NCBI GenBank assembly: GCA_958366945.1
Contig: CATXCY010000002.1
Coordinates: 62,001-126,000, forward strand
Length of the DNA: 64,000 nt
Direction: 5' to 3'
Origin: Bruticola sp004554425
GTDB lineage: Bacteria > Vulcanimicrobiota > Xenobia > Xenobiales > Xenobiaceae
Part shown: positions 1-7,853 of the stretch, one piece after another
Position numbering within the stretch: the stretch's first letter is position 1
How the letters are laid out: each line of letters opens with the position of its first letter
Position numbers and translations under genes: made by a program
Notes under the pieces: generated by a model
Databases searched by the model: none
What the model saw: only the letters and a program-made list of their open reading frames with translations
What the model was told of the DNA's origin: nothing

Positions 1-654
1 CAAGCCGATTCTCCTGTAGATGTTGGCGAACTTCGCTCTGAGCGTCGTCCTCGCCCTGCTCGTCCCGAACGTGCTGAGCGTCCCGAGCGTATCGAGCGCC
101 CTGAGCGCCCCGAACGCGTTGAGCGTCCTGAGCGTGTTGAGCGTCCTGAGCGTCCTGAACGTCCTGAGCGTATTGAGCGTATTGAGCGTATGGAAGCTCC
201 CGAGCGTTACGAACGTGTGGAAAGAGCTCCTAAGCGTTCTCGCCGCGAACCTGAGCGCGCAGATAGAGCTGCTGCTAGAGTGTTGCGTGAAGAGCGTTCT
301 GTCGCTCCCCGTTATCAAGAAGATCTTTATGATTCCAGAGTGATGCCTGCTCGCCGTCGTGAAGCCAATATGCGCGAGCCGATTATGCGTGACCCTGGTT
401 ACGATGAGCACATTGCTTCTGCTCGCCGTCGTGAGCCCGCTTTTAACGAGCGTCCTATGAGCCGTCGTCGTGAGCCTATGTACGATGAACTTCCTCCTAT
501 GCGTCGTCGTGAGCCGATGTATGATGAAGTACCTCCTATGCGTCGTCGTGAGCCTATCATGCGCGAGCCCGTTTATGATGAGCCTAGGCAGGATGTCCGC
601 CCCGACAGTGATTTGCCTACCCGCCATCGTCGTCGTCGCCGCTCTGAAATGTAA
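1..654 (+). CDS. C-terminal part of an Arg/Glu-rich low-complexity protein (5' end outside window)
   Basis: The frame is open from the first base, so this is the end of a longer gene. The 217 visible residues are almost entirely low complexity: 14 consecutive three-residue units of the form P/A/I/V-E-R, then a basic stretch, then 13-residue units carrying RRREPMYDE, ending in HRRRRRSEM. No folded domain is visible. Such tails are usually disordered and can bind RNA or acidic partners, which is inference here. The URO-D-family protein at 46465-48306 has a comparable Arg-rich tail ending in RVPRDRRS, so the two may share a localisation or binding role. The gene ends ahead of a clear terminator. 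Function of the missing N-terminal part is unknown. Confidence 0.7.
   Translation, partial: QADSPVDVGELRSERRPRPARPERAERPERIERPERPERVERPERVERPERPERPERIERIERMEAPERYERVERAPKRSRREPERADRAAARVLREERSVAPRYQEDLYDSRVMPARRREANMREPIMRDPGYDEHIASARRREPAFNERPMSRRREPMYDELPPMRRREPMYDEVPPMRRREPIMREPVYDEPRQDVRPDSDLPTRHRRRRRSEM
64..189 (+). repeat. 14 tandem 9-bp units encoding (P/A/I/V)-E-R
   Basis: Fourteen in-frame 9-base units (for example cctgagcgt) follow each other with mainly first-codon changes (Pro, Ala, Ile, Val) and synonymous changes in Glu and Arg codons. The array encodes an alternating acid/base tract. Such short-period arrays are prone to copy-number change between strains. Confidence 0.85.
463..555 (+). 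repeat. 39-bp coding repeat (RRREPMYDE-type units)
   Basis: Two full 13-residue units RRREPMYDE(L/V)PPM and the start of a third follow each other, preceded further upstream by diverged copies with RRREA and RRREP. The units are nearly identical at nucleotide level, which suggests recent duplication within the tail. Confidence 0.7.
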
Positions 655-660
655 TAATAC

Positions 661-704
661 ATAAGCTGATTTCTGGAGCTGAAAAGCCAATGAAGTCAGC
701 TTAT
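661..704 (+). other. Hairpin between Arg-rich gene and terminator
   Basis: A 9-bp perfect stem (ataagctga, 661-669, with tcagcttat, 696-704) begins just after the stop codon at 654 and precedes the terminator hairpin. It lacks a T-run. It could protect the 3' end of the transcript; no more can be said. Confidence 0.4.
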
Positions 705-712
705 TCAGAACG

Positions 713-753
713 AAAAAGCCAGTTTCAATTTCAGAGTTGGGCTGGCTTTTTTT
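713..753 (+). terminator. Rho-independent terminator after the Arg-rich gene
   Basis: A 10-bp stem (aaaaagccag, 713-722, with ctggcttttt, 742-751) runs into a T-tract ending at 753. It ends transcription of the first gene and argues that the helicase starts downstream of it at 779, not at an in-frame codon inside it. Confidence 0.85.
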
Positions 754-778
754 ATTAAGGAAACCGGAGAGCAAAGTT

Positions 779-3199
779 ATGGCCGCTGAACAGAAGGGAA
801 ATGTTGAAGCTTATCTTCATGATGTGGAGAAAGTTTTTACAGAACTAATTCCGTCTCGCAGCAATTACAGTGTGCGCCAAGAGCAGGTGAAAATGGCTTT
901 AGCTACTGCTAAAACTATTGCTCAAGGTGGAGTGCTATTGGCTCAAGCCGGTACCGGAGTAGGCAAAACTTTGGCATATTTGGTACCTAGTGTTATTTGG
1001 CGTACTAAATATGGAGGCGGGCAGACTTTAATCGCAACTTATACTACTAATTTGCAACAACAAATATTTGACAAAGATTATCCTTTTGTGCGAGAGCGTT
1101 TAGGCATGCCTTTTCGTCTTATTCAAGCTTTGGGACGCACTCGCTATTTGTGTTTAATGCGCTTTTATCGCATGTTGCAAAATCTTAGACAATATCCGCA
1201 ATACGCTGAGCTTTTAGGCTGTATTGGTGACTGTATAGAAACAGACAACTACTCTCTTTTTCACCCTGAATTGCAAGAAGAAGAACCTTTACGTGGACTA
1301 ACTGCCGATTTTCGCCGTCTTACCAAAAGATTTTGTGCTTGGGACGATACTCTCTGGCCCCATATTTGCGCCGAGTCTCTCAGCTGCACCAAACGCAGTT
1401 GCCGCTATTTTCATAATTGCTATTTTTATAAAGAGCGAGCTCTTTTGGGCGGTGCCGATGTTTGTGTGGCCAATCACGCTTTATTGTGTGCTGTATTGCG
1501 TCAAGATAGTTTAAGCCGATTAGTACCTCAAATAGGGGCTTGCATTATTGATGAAGCTCATCATTTTGAAGATGTTGCTATTGAGCAAATGTCTAATTCT
1601 TTTGATGGCTCCGTTAGTAGCGAATTTTTTACCAGTTTTGCTGCTGTTAAACGTTCTGAGTTTGGAGAAGATAAAGAGCATAAAACTGATTCCACTGAGC
1701 AAATGATGCTTATTGATGAGCAAATAGGCAATATGTATAGTAAATTGGCGCCTTCTTTAGCAAAGGACAGCAACTTGAGTTATCCTTCGGGGTGGTTCGA
1801 TAATCTAGCTGAAGCTGTACATAGGTTGGGGGCTTATTTGCCTTACGGGAGTGAAGATAAAGCTTTACTGGCTTTAAAAAGCTTTTATTATGGAGCTTTT
1901 CAAAATTTACGTGAAAGTGTGGCTCCGTATTTTAAGGCTTTAGAAGATTATTACTTTAATGAAGCTTATAGCCAATTGGACTGCTTTGAAAGAAAATCTT
2001 CTGTAGCTATGCTAAACAGTAAATGGCTAGCTGTATCTGGAGGTTGGGGACAAAGTTTAGCTCTTGGAGCGGAAAAAATAAAAAGTGCTTGTAATAGTTG
2101 CTTGGCCCAGCTTAGAGAAATAGAAGGGCTTTGGAAAGATATTGCCGAGCGGGCTGAAATTGATGAAAGTGACAATCAACCAGGGGTTCTGTTGTCTAGC
2201 GCTCTGGAGCAACTAGACAGCTTTATGCAAAATTTTCTGATTTGTCACGATATTAGTGACGAAACTGATACTTTGGGCCATTGGATGGAAAAGGGACGCA
2301 ATGGTGTAAGGTTGCGAGCGGCTAGAATTGATATTAGTGATTATTTGGCCTCAGTTTTTTGGCAACAAGTACCTTCGGCTGTTGCTACTTCAGCCACCTT
2401 AAAAATAGATGATAGTTTTGACTTTTTCTGCTCTAGAACTGGCGTAGATAAAATTGAGCAGAGTAGAGTAAATAAACTGAGCTTTAGAAGTCCTTTTCAT
2501 TATGAATATCAAGCTCTCTTGGCAATAACTAGCGATTTGGGACGCTCAGGTTCTTCAAATGAAGCTAGTAATGCTTTTTTAAACCAAGCGGTGCGTTTTA
2601 TTATTCAAGCTGCGAAATTATGGCAGGGACGTATGCTCATTTTGGCTACTTCTCGCTACGAAGTAGAAAAAATATATGATATATTGTTGCACCCTTTGGC
2701 TAAATTCGGTCTGACTTTATTGAAACAAAGTTCCGGACTTAGAGCTGAACAAATAGAACGCTTACGCTTGGCCAAAGAAAGAGGCGAAAAAATAGTGCTT
2801 GTTGGCACCAATTCGTTTTGGGAAGGAGTCGATGTTGCTGGCGAAGCGCTTTCTTGCGTAGTAATTTTGCGTTTGCCTTTTACTTCGCCGGATAATCCCT
2901 TCTTTAAGATTCGCTCTAAAAGTATGGGCGACCAAGCTTTTCGCAAATATGCTATTCCTTTGGCTGTACTCAAGTTTTGCCAAGGTTTCGGACGTTTGGT
3001 GCGTACAGAAAAAGATCGAGGCGTAGTTTTTGTTTTAGATAACCGACTCGATTTGTATGTCGGCAAAAATTACCGTCATTATTTCTTACATTCTTTACCG
3101 CCTGATTGTCCAGTAATTTATAATAAGAGTGATATTTTGGTGCAGCAAGCTTATCAATGGTTCCGAACCGGCTTACTTTCGGCTGATTTTCTTTTCTAA
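779..3199 (+). CDS. dinG: DinG/XPD-family ATP-dependent DNA helicase
   Basis: An 806-residue superfamily 2 helicase of the DinG/XPD/Rad3 type, predicted to unwind DNA 5'-3' in repair or when replication meets obstacles. Visible motifs in order: Walker A QAGTGVGKT near residue 58, four or five cysteines between about 185 and 213 in the place of the family 4Fe-4S cluster, DEAH box (IIDEAHH) near 255, SATL motif near 537, GTNSFWEGVD near 676 and motif VI QGFGRLVRT near 734. Length is usual for DinG. The ATG at 779 is preferred because an earlier in-frame codon at 737 lies inside the terminator, and a GGAG sits about 10 bases before 779. The gene is monocistronic and convergent with the methyltransferase that follows. 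The exact subfamily (DinG or YoaA) is not decided. Confidence 0.9.
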   Translation: MAAEQKGNVEAYLHDVEKVFTELIPSRSNYSVRQEQVKMALATAKTIAQGGVLLAQAGTGVGKTLAYLVPSVIWRTKYGGGQTLIATYTTNLQQQIFDKDYPFVRERLGMPFRLIQALGRTRYLCLMRFYRMLQNLRQYPQYAELLGCIGDCIETDNYSLFHPELQEEEPLRGLTADFRRLTKRFCAWDDTLWPHICAESLSCTKRSCRYFHNCYFYKERALLGGADVCVANHALLCAVLRQDSLSRLVPQIGACIIDEAHHFEDVAIEQMSNSFDGSVSSEFFTSFAAVKRSEFGEDKEHKTDSTEQMMLIDEQIGNMYSKLAPSLAKDSNLSYPSGWFDNLAEAVHRLGAYLPYGSEDKALLALKSFYYGAFQNLRESVAPYFKALEDYYFNEAYSQLDCFERKSSVAMLNSKWLAVSGGWGQSLALGAEKIKSACNSCLAQLREIEGLWKDIAERAEIDESDNQPGVLLSSALEQLDSFMQNFLICHDISDETDTLGHWMEKGRNGVRLRAARIDISDYLASVFWQQVPSAVATSATLKIDDSFDFFCSRTGVDKIEQSRVNKLSFRSPFHYEYQALLAITSDLGRSGSSNEASNAFLNQAVRFIIQAAKLWQGRMLILATSRYEVEKIYDILLHPLAKFGLTLLKQSSGLRAEQIERLRLAKERGEKIVLVGTNSFWEGVDVAGEALSCVVILRLPFTSPDNPFFKIRSKSMGDQAFRKYAIPLAVLKFCQGFGRLVRTEKDRGVVFVLDNRLDLYVGKNYRHYFLHSLPPDCPVIYNKSDILVQQAYQWFRTGLLSADFLF

Positions 3200-3206
3200 A
3201 AAATAC

Positions 3207-3236
3207 TGCCCGAGTTGCTTTTTAAAAACTTGGGCA
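3207..3236 (-). terminator. Terminator for the methyltransferase operon
   Basis: A 9-bp stem (tgcccgagt with acttgggca, one G-T pair) lies between two convergent stops. On the minus strand it is followed by gta and then a run of T (bases 3203-3198), so it fits the minus-strand operon best. The plus strand has no T-tract. Confidence 0.65.
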
Positions 3237-3256
3237 ATATGCGAAGGGAGCGGTTT

Positions 3257-4813
3257 CTAAATATCTGTTTCTATGCCCCTTTTCTTTACCTCGCGATCTT
3301 TTTCATCGATTAAAAGTTCGCGTTTTAATCTTATCTGGACAACATTGTGGGACATTCTGGCTCTATTGCTTGGCAAGCGAGCAATAAAACCGCGCCAGCC
3401 CCAGCGTTTTTTATCGTAGTCGAACAAGTTACGTTCTTCTACAACTCGAATAGCTTTGCACCATTTTTGCACTTCAAAGACGTTTTGCAAAGTCCATAAA
3501 ATTCGCGGACGTTGGGCACTTTCGGTAATATTTATCTTTTTGGAAGGTCTGGCGTTGGGCCTTTTATTGACGACGGCCGGAGGGAGGGTCATGGTGTGAT
3601 TTTCTTTCATCTCTTCGGCAGAAGGCAAATCGAAAATAACATCGATAGAAGCGAATTTGCGAGCCAATTTAGTTAAAAAAGTTTTGATAGTATCAAGTTC
3701 AATGTAAGCAAAAAGATCTTGGGCAATGATAACTTTAGGCTCATTAGCTCTGCTTATATTATCAATCCAGCTAAAGTCAGTAATACTTTTGGCTATTACT
3801 TCTAATTTGTCGGCTTGACTGAAGAAAGCGCGGCGCAAATCTAAGTTCAAAGGGACGTCGATATCAATCCATTTTTTGTAAGTATTTTCTGGAATGCGAT
3901 GTAAACGAGTATCTAAGCCAGGAGCCAAGTTGATGATAGTGACATCTTGATTTTTTTCCAGGAAATTTTTGAGCATACGATCGATTAAGTAGTCGCGTAC
4001 TGCCAAACCTACTTGATCGATACCGAGATCGGCAAAATAGCTGAAATCGTAATTTATATTGCTAACTACGTCTAAAGCATTTTGATCTTCCAGAATAGGC
4101 ACAGGCTGGCGGGCTTCCAAAGTGCGGGCCCAAAGAGCAGCCAGAGTATTGTAAGGATTGCCTACGTAAAAGAAAGGAATCTTGTGAAAAGAACCTTCTT
4201 TTTGAGCGGTTAAGCAAATTTTTCCATCTTCGCTGAGGTTTACTTTGATATTGAGAAATTTAGCTTGTTGGGCGAAATTTCGTAGCTCTTCGGAAGTATA
4301 AACATGCATACCGGGAATTAAATCGGTGTGTTTCTTTTCGGCTATAGGATCGCAACTATCACAATAAATTGCTACGGTGCCTCCCGGCTTGAGAACGCGA
4401 TAAATCTCTTCAAAGCCTTTTTGAACGTCTGGCCAAAAGTAGACTGTCTCTGAAGCTGTTACTAAATCGAACCAATTATCGGAAAAAGGCAATTCGCAAA
4501 CGTCACCTTGGACAACTTTAGCTAAGCCCATATCGACAGCTTCTTGGTTGTAGGCGATGGAAGCTTTGACGCTCAAGTGAGATATATCTACACCGTATAT
4601 GAGAGCGCTGTGACGCTTTTTGCGCAACATAGCTAAATGGTGGCCGCCTCCGCAGCCTACATCTAAAACAGTTCCGTTAACGGGAATTTCAAAAAATTGA
4701 CTGGCAAAATTGAAAAGGGGAATATGTTCTTGGTTCATACGGCGTAAAACATAAGAACCGCCCCATTTTATGCCGGGATTGGCAAAATTATGCATCCATT
4801 GTTTGAAAAACAT
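3257..4813 (-). CDS. Fusion of two SAM-dependent methyltransferase domains
   Basis: A 518-residue protein with two different methyltransferase folds. Residues about 10-210 look like Methyltransf_11 (class I): VLDVGCGGG at 49-57, an acidic strand GVDIS, and FDLVTASETVYFWPD. Residues about 215-480 resemble the leucine carboxyl methyltransferase / TcmP O-methyltransferase family: a YNTLAALWARTLEARQP start, INLAPGLDTRLHRI near 298 and WIDIDVP near 320. Substrates are unknown; LCM-type enzymes methylate carboxylates or hydroxyls of peptides and polyketide-like molecules. It is last in a minus-strand run with the GT-C-like gene and TatD-like gene. A GGAG precedes the ATG by about 10 bases. The basic C-terminal 40 residues match nothing I know. 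Confidence 0.8.
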   Translation of the reverse strand: MFFKQWMHNFANPGIKWGGSYVLRRMNQEHIPLFNFASQFFEIPVNGTVLDVGCGGGHHLAMLRKKRHSALIYGVDISHLSVKASIAYNQEAVDMGLAKVVQGDVCELPFSDNWFDLVTASETVYFWPDVQKGFEEIYRVLKPGGTVAIYCDSCDPIAEKKHTDLIPGMHVYTSEELRNFAQQAKFLNIKVNLSEDGKICLTAQKEGSFHKIPFFYVGNPYNTLAALWARTLEARQPVPILEDQNALDVVSNINYDFSYFADLGIDQVGLAVRDYLIDRMLKNFLEKNQDVTIINLAPGLDTRLHRIPENTYKKWIDIDVPLNLDLRRAFFSQADKLEVIAKSITDFSWIDNISRANEPKVIIAQDLFAYIELDTIKTFLTKLARKFASIDVIFDLPSAEEMKENHTMTLPPAVVNKRPNARPSKKINITESAQRPRILWTLQNVFEVQKWCKAIRVVEERNLFDYDKKRWGWRGFIARLPSNRARMSHNVVQIRLKRELLIDEKDREVKKRGIETDI

Positions 4814-4921
4814 AATAAAATATCTCCGCCGCTTATTCTTTTTATAAGTTAAAAAAAGACCATTTAAAGGTATACTGCTGTTTTGGCAAAAATCCTAGAT
4901 TGATTTGTCAAAGACAACAAG

Positions 4922-6205
4922 TTAAAAGTTACTTGGAGAAGATTTCCTTTTCTCTGAGGGTAGCTGTCCCGATATATGATCGCCGGGGTAGCGGCAACAT
5001 TCAGACATAGGAACACGATAATATCTAGGGTTGATAGGTTCATCCCATTCATAAAAAACATTATGGCCGCATTGAGAAAGTAGAGTAGGGATTATTATTA
5101 GCCAGAGAGTGATAAGTATAACTTTTGAGTAAGTAGAATTGGCTAAACTTTTGATGCCAACAGACACTAGAAGTGCAAAAGCTGGCATAATAAAAATTAA
5201 GTTTCTGGTAATAATCAGAGGTTGAACGATTAAAGAGATAATCCAATGTGTAATTAAGGGCACAATAAGCCAAGCCGATATAGTCAGTATACGCAAATCA
5301 TTTTGGATTCGATAATCTTGCCAAGCTTTTTTTAATCCTATAGCTAAAAAGGCGGCTATAGAGATGAGAGTAATTAAAGAAGTGGGATGAAGTAAATATT
5401 CTTTTAGACCTACCAAACAACAATAAATATTTAGATAAAGGTTGAGGCTTAAAGGCGGGTAAGCACTCATGCGCCCTAGGGCTTGGCTGTCCCAAAAGGG
5501 CATAGGCAAAAAGGCCAACAAAGAGAGTAAAGCGGAGGTGATTAAGCCTCGGCGCAACTTAATATATTGTTGATTGTGCTCTGAATTTGAGCATGTATAC
5601 AGATAAATAATTAACCAATGAGCTGGAAGCAAAGTTAAATTATTGAGGCTAGTGTAAATATTGATAACGGTTAAACAGTGATAGATAAACCAGTTTTGCC
5701 AGTTTGGCTTAGATAAAATTTTGCCTAAAGCACAAGTGAGAAGTATGGCAGCCAAAATGCTAAAAATATGATAACGCAAATAATTAGAGTAAAATTGATG
5801 GCAGCCATTAACGGTAAGTAACGCAGTGGCTAGAAGGGCTGTATATTTGTCGGTATAATTTTTGCCTAATTGGAAGAAAACAGCCAGGCCTATAAGAGCA
5901 CCTAATAACGAGCTGAGGCGGCAAGTAAAAACTGTGTCGTCATGTAAAATGCGTCCAGTAAATTCTTGCCAAGGATGTTGAATAAATTTGTAATAGAAAA
6001 GGCCGTTTATTTCTATGGGATCGGCGCCGTGCTCCGGCTGGAAATATTCATAAACGGAACGATAAGAGAGAGTGTTGGTGCCTGGCTCATCGCGAAAAAA
6101 ACCGCAGCCTTGGAATTGACGAAAGCGTATCAAGAAAGCTCCCAACAATAGGCTCAGCAGAAGTATGGCAACTAATACTTTAGAATATAGAGTGGAGATA
6201 TTCAT
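4922..6205 (-). CDS. Polytopic membrane protein, GT-C/ArnT-PMT-like glycosyltransferase
   Basis: A 427-residue protein with roughly nine to ten hydrophobic segments. The layout fits the GT-C fold of PMT/ArnT-like enzymes, which transfer sugars from polyprenyl-phosphate donors on the outer face of the inner membrane. After the first membrane segment comes a loop with an acidic pair, FFRDEPGTN near residue 37, in the place of the catalytic acidic residue of GT39/GT83 members. Further loops hold HDDTVF, and later segments are Leu/Ile-rich. The C-terminal soluble part is short (about 50 residues, ending in PGDHISGQLPSEKRK). It starts 27 bases after the TatD-like gene and probably shares its transcript. 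Substrate unknown; it could instead be a GT-C-fold protein of other function. Confidence 0.65.
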   Translation of the reverse strand: MNISTLYSKVLVAILLLSLLLGAFLIRFRQFQGCGFFRDEPGTNTLSYRSVYEYFQPEHGADPIEINGLFYYKFIQHPWQEFTGRILHDDTVFTCRLSSLLGALIGLAVFFQLGKNYTDKYTALLATALLTVNGCHQFYSNYLRYHIFSILAAILLTCALGKILSKPNWQNWFIYHCLTVINIYTSLNNLTLLPAHWLIIYLYTCSNSEHNQQYIKLRRGLITSALLSLLAFLPMPFWDSQALGRMSAYPPLSLNLYLNIYCCLVGLKEYLLHPTSLITLISIAAFLAIGLKKAWQDYRIQNDLRILTISAWLIVPLITHWIISLIVQPLIITRNLIFIMPAFALLVSVGIKSLANSTYSKVILITLWLIIIPTLLSQCGHNVFYEWDEPINPRYYRVPMSECCRYPGDHISGQLPSEKRKSSPSNF

Positions 6206-6232
6206 GACTAAAAGTGACAGTCGGTTTCCTTT

Positions 6233-7051
6233 TTAGGGAGCGTCTCTTTTTTTATCGGTGGACAAGTTATAAAATAAATGTAGGTTGCGACTGCATATTT
6301 CTTGTAACTGTGTAGGGCTAACTGACCAATAGGGAGCTAAAAAAATAGCTAATTCTCTTAGCAAGTCTGATGAAGAAGCTCCCCAGGGAGCATCACTTTC
6401 CAGTAAAAGCTTTGAGAGCGGAATAACTTTAGCTAAGGATGCTAATTTTTGGCGCTCGGTATCTGCCGCTGTAGTGCTCGCTTTTATAAGTAATTTGCTA
6501 TTTAAGGAAATATAAAAATTAAGTTTAATTAGACGCGAAGCTAATTCTGGCGCTCCCCAAAAAGCGTGAATTAAGCTTTTTTGTAGCGGTTCTTTTAGCT
6601 CAGAAAAAGCATTGAATAAGTGTCCGTAGCTTTTTACACAATGAATAACCATAGGTAAAGCATATTTTCTAGCTAATTGGTATTGAAATGTAAAAAGTTT
6701 ATGTTGCCAAGCAAAATTTGGCTGCTGACTATGTACTTTGTCAAAGCCTATTTCGCCTATGGCACAAGGATAAGGAAAAGAATTTAACCAGTTTTCCAGG
6801 GAGTGCAAATAACTTTGCAATTTTGTCTCCCCCTGAGGATCTGTAGCTAGAGTTTCGGCTAGCCAAGGATGTAAACCTAAAACGAAAGGTTGCCTATATT
6901 GACAGCTCCACTGGCGCAATTTCCCCCACTCCTGTGGGCATGCTGAAGCTCCCACACCTTCTATAACAGTCTTTGAGTGTGTACAATTGTCAGTGGAAGT
7001 GGACGCAGAACTGGAAATGCTTAGAGGATGAAAATGCGCATCTAAAAGCAA
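6233..7051 (-). CDS. TatD-family metal-dependent hydrolase, divergent paralog
   Basis: A 272-residue TIM-barrel amidohydrolase of the TatD family, probably a metal-dependent nuclease or phosphatase-like hydrolase. All metal-site motifs can be placed: DAHFHP at the N-terminus, GEIGFD near 100, VIHCVKS near 135, LIHAFWG near 162 and ESDAPWG near 217. It is clearly diverged from the more canonical TatD at 42956-43741, with an extra Ser/Thr-rich insertion near residues 11-30. The start is TTG: an in-frame stop lies three codons upstream, and AGGAG stands 10 bases before. First gene of the minus-strand run 7051-3257; a structured leader (7068-7147) directly abuts the ribosome site. Confidence 0.85.
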   Translation of the reverse strand: MLLDAHFHPLSISSSASTSTDNCTHSKTVIEGVGASACPQEWGKLRQWSCQYRQPFVLGLHPWLAETLATDPQGETKLQSYLHSLENWLNSFPYPCAIGEIGFDKVHSQQPNFAWQHKLFTFQYQLARKYALPMVIHCVKSYGHLFNAFSELKEPLQKSLIHAFWGAPELASRLIKLNFYISLNSKLLIKASTTAADTERQKLASLAKVIPLSKLLLESDAPWGASSSDLLRELAIFLAPYWSVSPTQLQEICSRNLHLFYNLSTDKKRDAP

Positions 7052-7067
7052 AAGTATTCATCTCCTA

Positions 7068-7147
7068 AATCGTCAAATTTAGGCGTTTCTATTCGCTGTC
7101 AGCAAGGGAAATTGCCTGCGCCTGAGAGCTAAAGGAAGTTGACGATT
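7068..7147. other. Nested-stem structured element between divergent genes
   Basis: Three helices are nested: a 9-bp perfect outer stem (aatcgtcaa 7068-7076 with ttgacgatt 7139-7147), a 7-bp middle stem (7079-7085 with 7119-7125, one T-G pair) and a 6-bp inner stem with one bulge (7100-7105 with 7112-7118, loop gggaaa). It lies 17 bases upstream of the TatD-like start on the minus strand and 74 bases upstream of the nitroreductase on the plus strand. It has no T-run, so it does not look like a terminator. It may be an RNA leader element or a DNA regulatory palindrome. I match it to no known riboswitch. Confidence 0.45.
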
Positions 7148-7220
7148 ATTCAGCTAAATGCTCAACATATAGGGCTCGGCCGAAACCAGAGCCAAAGTCA
7201 TTTTTGAATCGGAGGACAAT

Positions 7221-7730
7221 ATGGAAGTTTCTGAAGCTATTAGAAAACGTCGCAGTATCCGTCGCTATAAAGCTGGTGCGGTAATTCCGCGTGAACATTT
7301 TGAGAAAATTTTGGAAGCGGCTATGATGGCTCCCAGCGCTTGTAATACTCGCCCTTGGGAGTTTTATGTTGTGACTAATCGCGAGACTCTCGCTCGTTTA
7401 CAGCAAGTGATGCCTTATGCTTCCATGTTGAGTACTGCTTCAGCTGCTATTGTAGTTTATGGTTTGCCTCAAGTACAAAGTGGCATTTCTGACGGTTTTT
7501 GGGTTGTAGACTGTGGCGCTTGCACGGAAAACATCTTACTTGAAGCTGCTGGTTTGGGCTATGGTACTTGCTGGTGTGGAGTTTATCCTAAAGAGAAAAA
7601 TATTGAAGGAATATGCTCTGTTTTGGGCACTAAAGGAGTACCTTACAGTTTAATAGCTATTGGTGTACCTGATGAAGAACCCGTGGCTCGCGGTAAATAC
7701 GAAGAGGCTAAGGCTCATTTTATAGAGTAA
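7221..7730 (+). CDS. Nitroreductase-family FMN-dependent oxidoreductase
   Basis: A 169-residue protein of the compact nitroreductase family, which uses FMN and NAD(P)H to reduce nitroaromatics, quinones or flavins in the cytoplasm. It opens with AIRKRRSIRRYK, the family FMN-phosphate motif, followed by AAMMAPSACNTRPWEFYVV near residue 33 and the C-terminal half ENILLEAAGLGYGTCWCG near 105, which contributes to the dimer FMN site. The final segment IGVPDEEPVARGKYEE is typical. A GGAGGA sits 6 bases before the ATG. It stands alone between divergent and convergent neighbours. Physiological substrate unknown. Confidence 0.9.
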   Translation: MEVSEAIRKRRSIRRYKAGAVIPREHFEKILEAAMMAPSACNTRPWEFYVVTNRETLARLQQVMPYASMLSTASAAIVVYGLPQVQSGISDGFWVVDCGACTENILLEAAGLGYGTCWCGVYPKEKNIEGICSVLGTKGVPYSLIAIGVPDEEPVARGKYEEAKAHFIE

Positions 7731-7782
7731 AGTCGCTATTTTTTCTGCTTTTCATAAAATTCGAACGAATGTTTAAATAAAA

Positions 7783-7832
7783 GAAAGCCCCGTTGCTTTA
7801 GGTTCAATTTGGAGCAGCGAGGCTTCCTTTTT
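7783..7832. terminator. Bidirectional terminator between nitroreductase and HD-GYP gene
   Basis: An imperfect stem of about 13 bp (gaaagccccgttgct, 7783-7796, with agcagcgaggcttc, 7813-7826) is followed by cctttttgg on the plus strand and by a T-rich stretch on the minus strand. It lies between convergent genes. Confidence 0.65.
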
Positions 7833-7853
7833 GGGGAGAAGTTAGGCTTGGCT

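Noticed and set aside
20..343. Leu/Ser/Val-rich frame over the Arg-rich gene
   Set aside because: It is the shifted reading of the 9-bp (x-E-R) repeats and has no ribosome site; the Arg/Glu frame is open from base 1 through the true stop.
737..778. Earlier in-frame start of the helicase
   Set aside because: These codons lie in the terminator of the preceding gene, and the encoded residues (MGWLFLLRKPESKV) are not part of the family.
7068..7147. TPP-riboswitch-like words (ctgaga, cagcaaggga) in the nested-stem element
   Set aside because: The words are in the wrong order and the helices do not match the thiamine riboswitch, so I treat them as chance.
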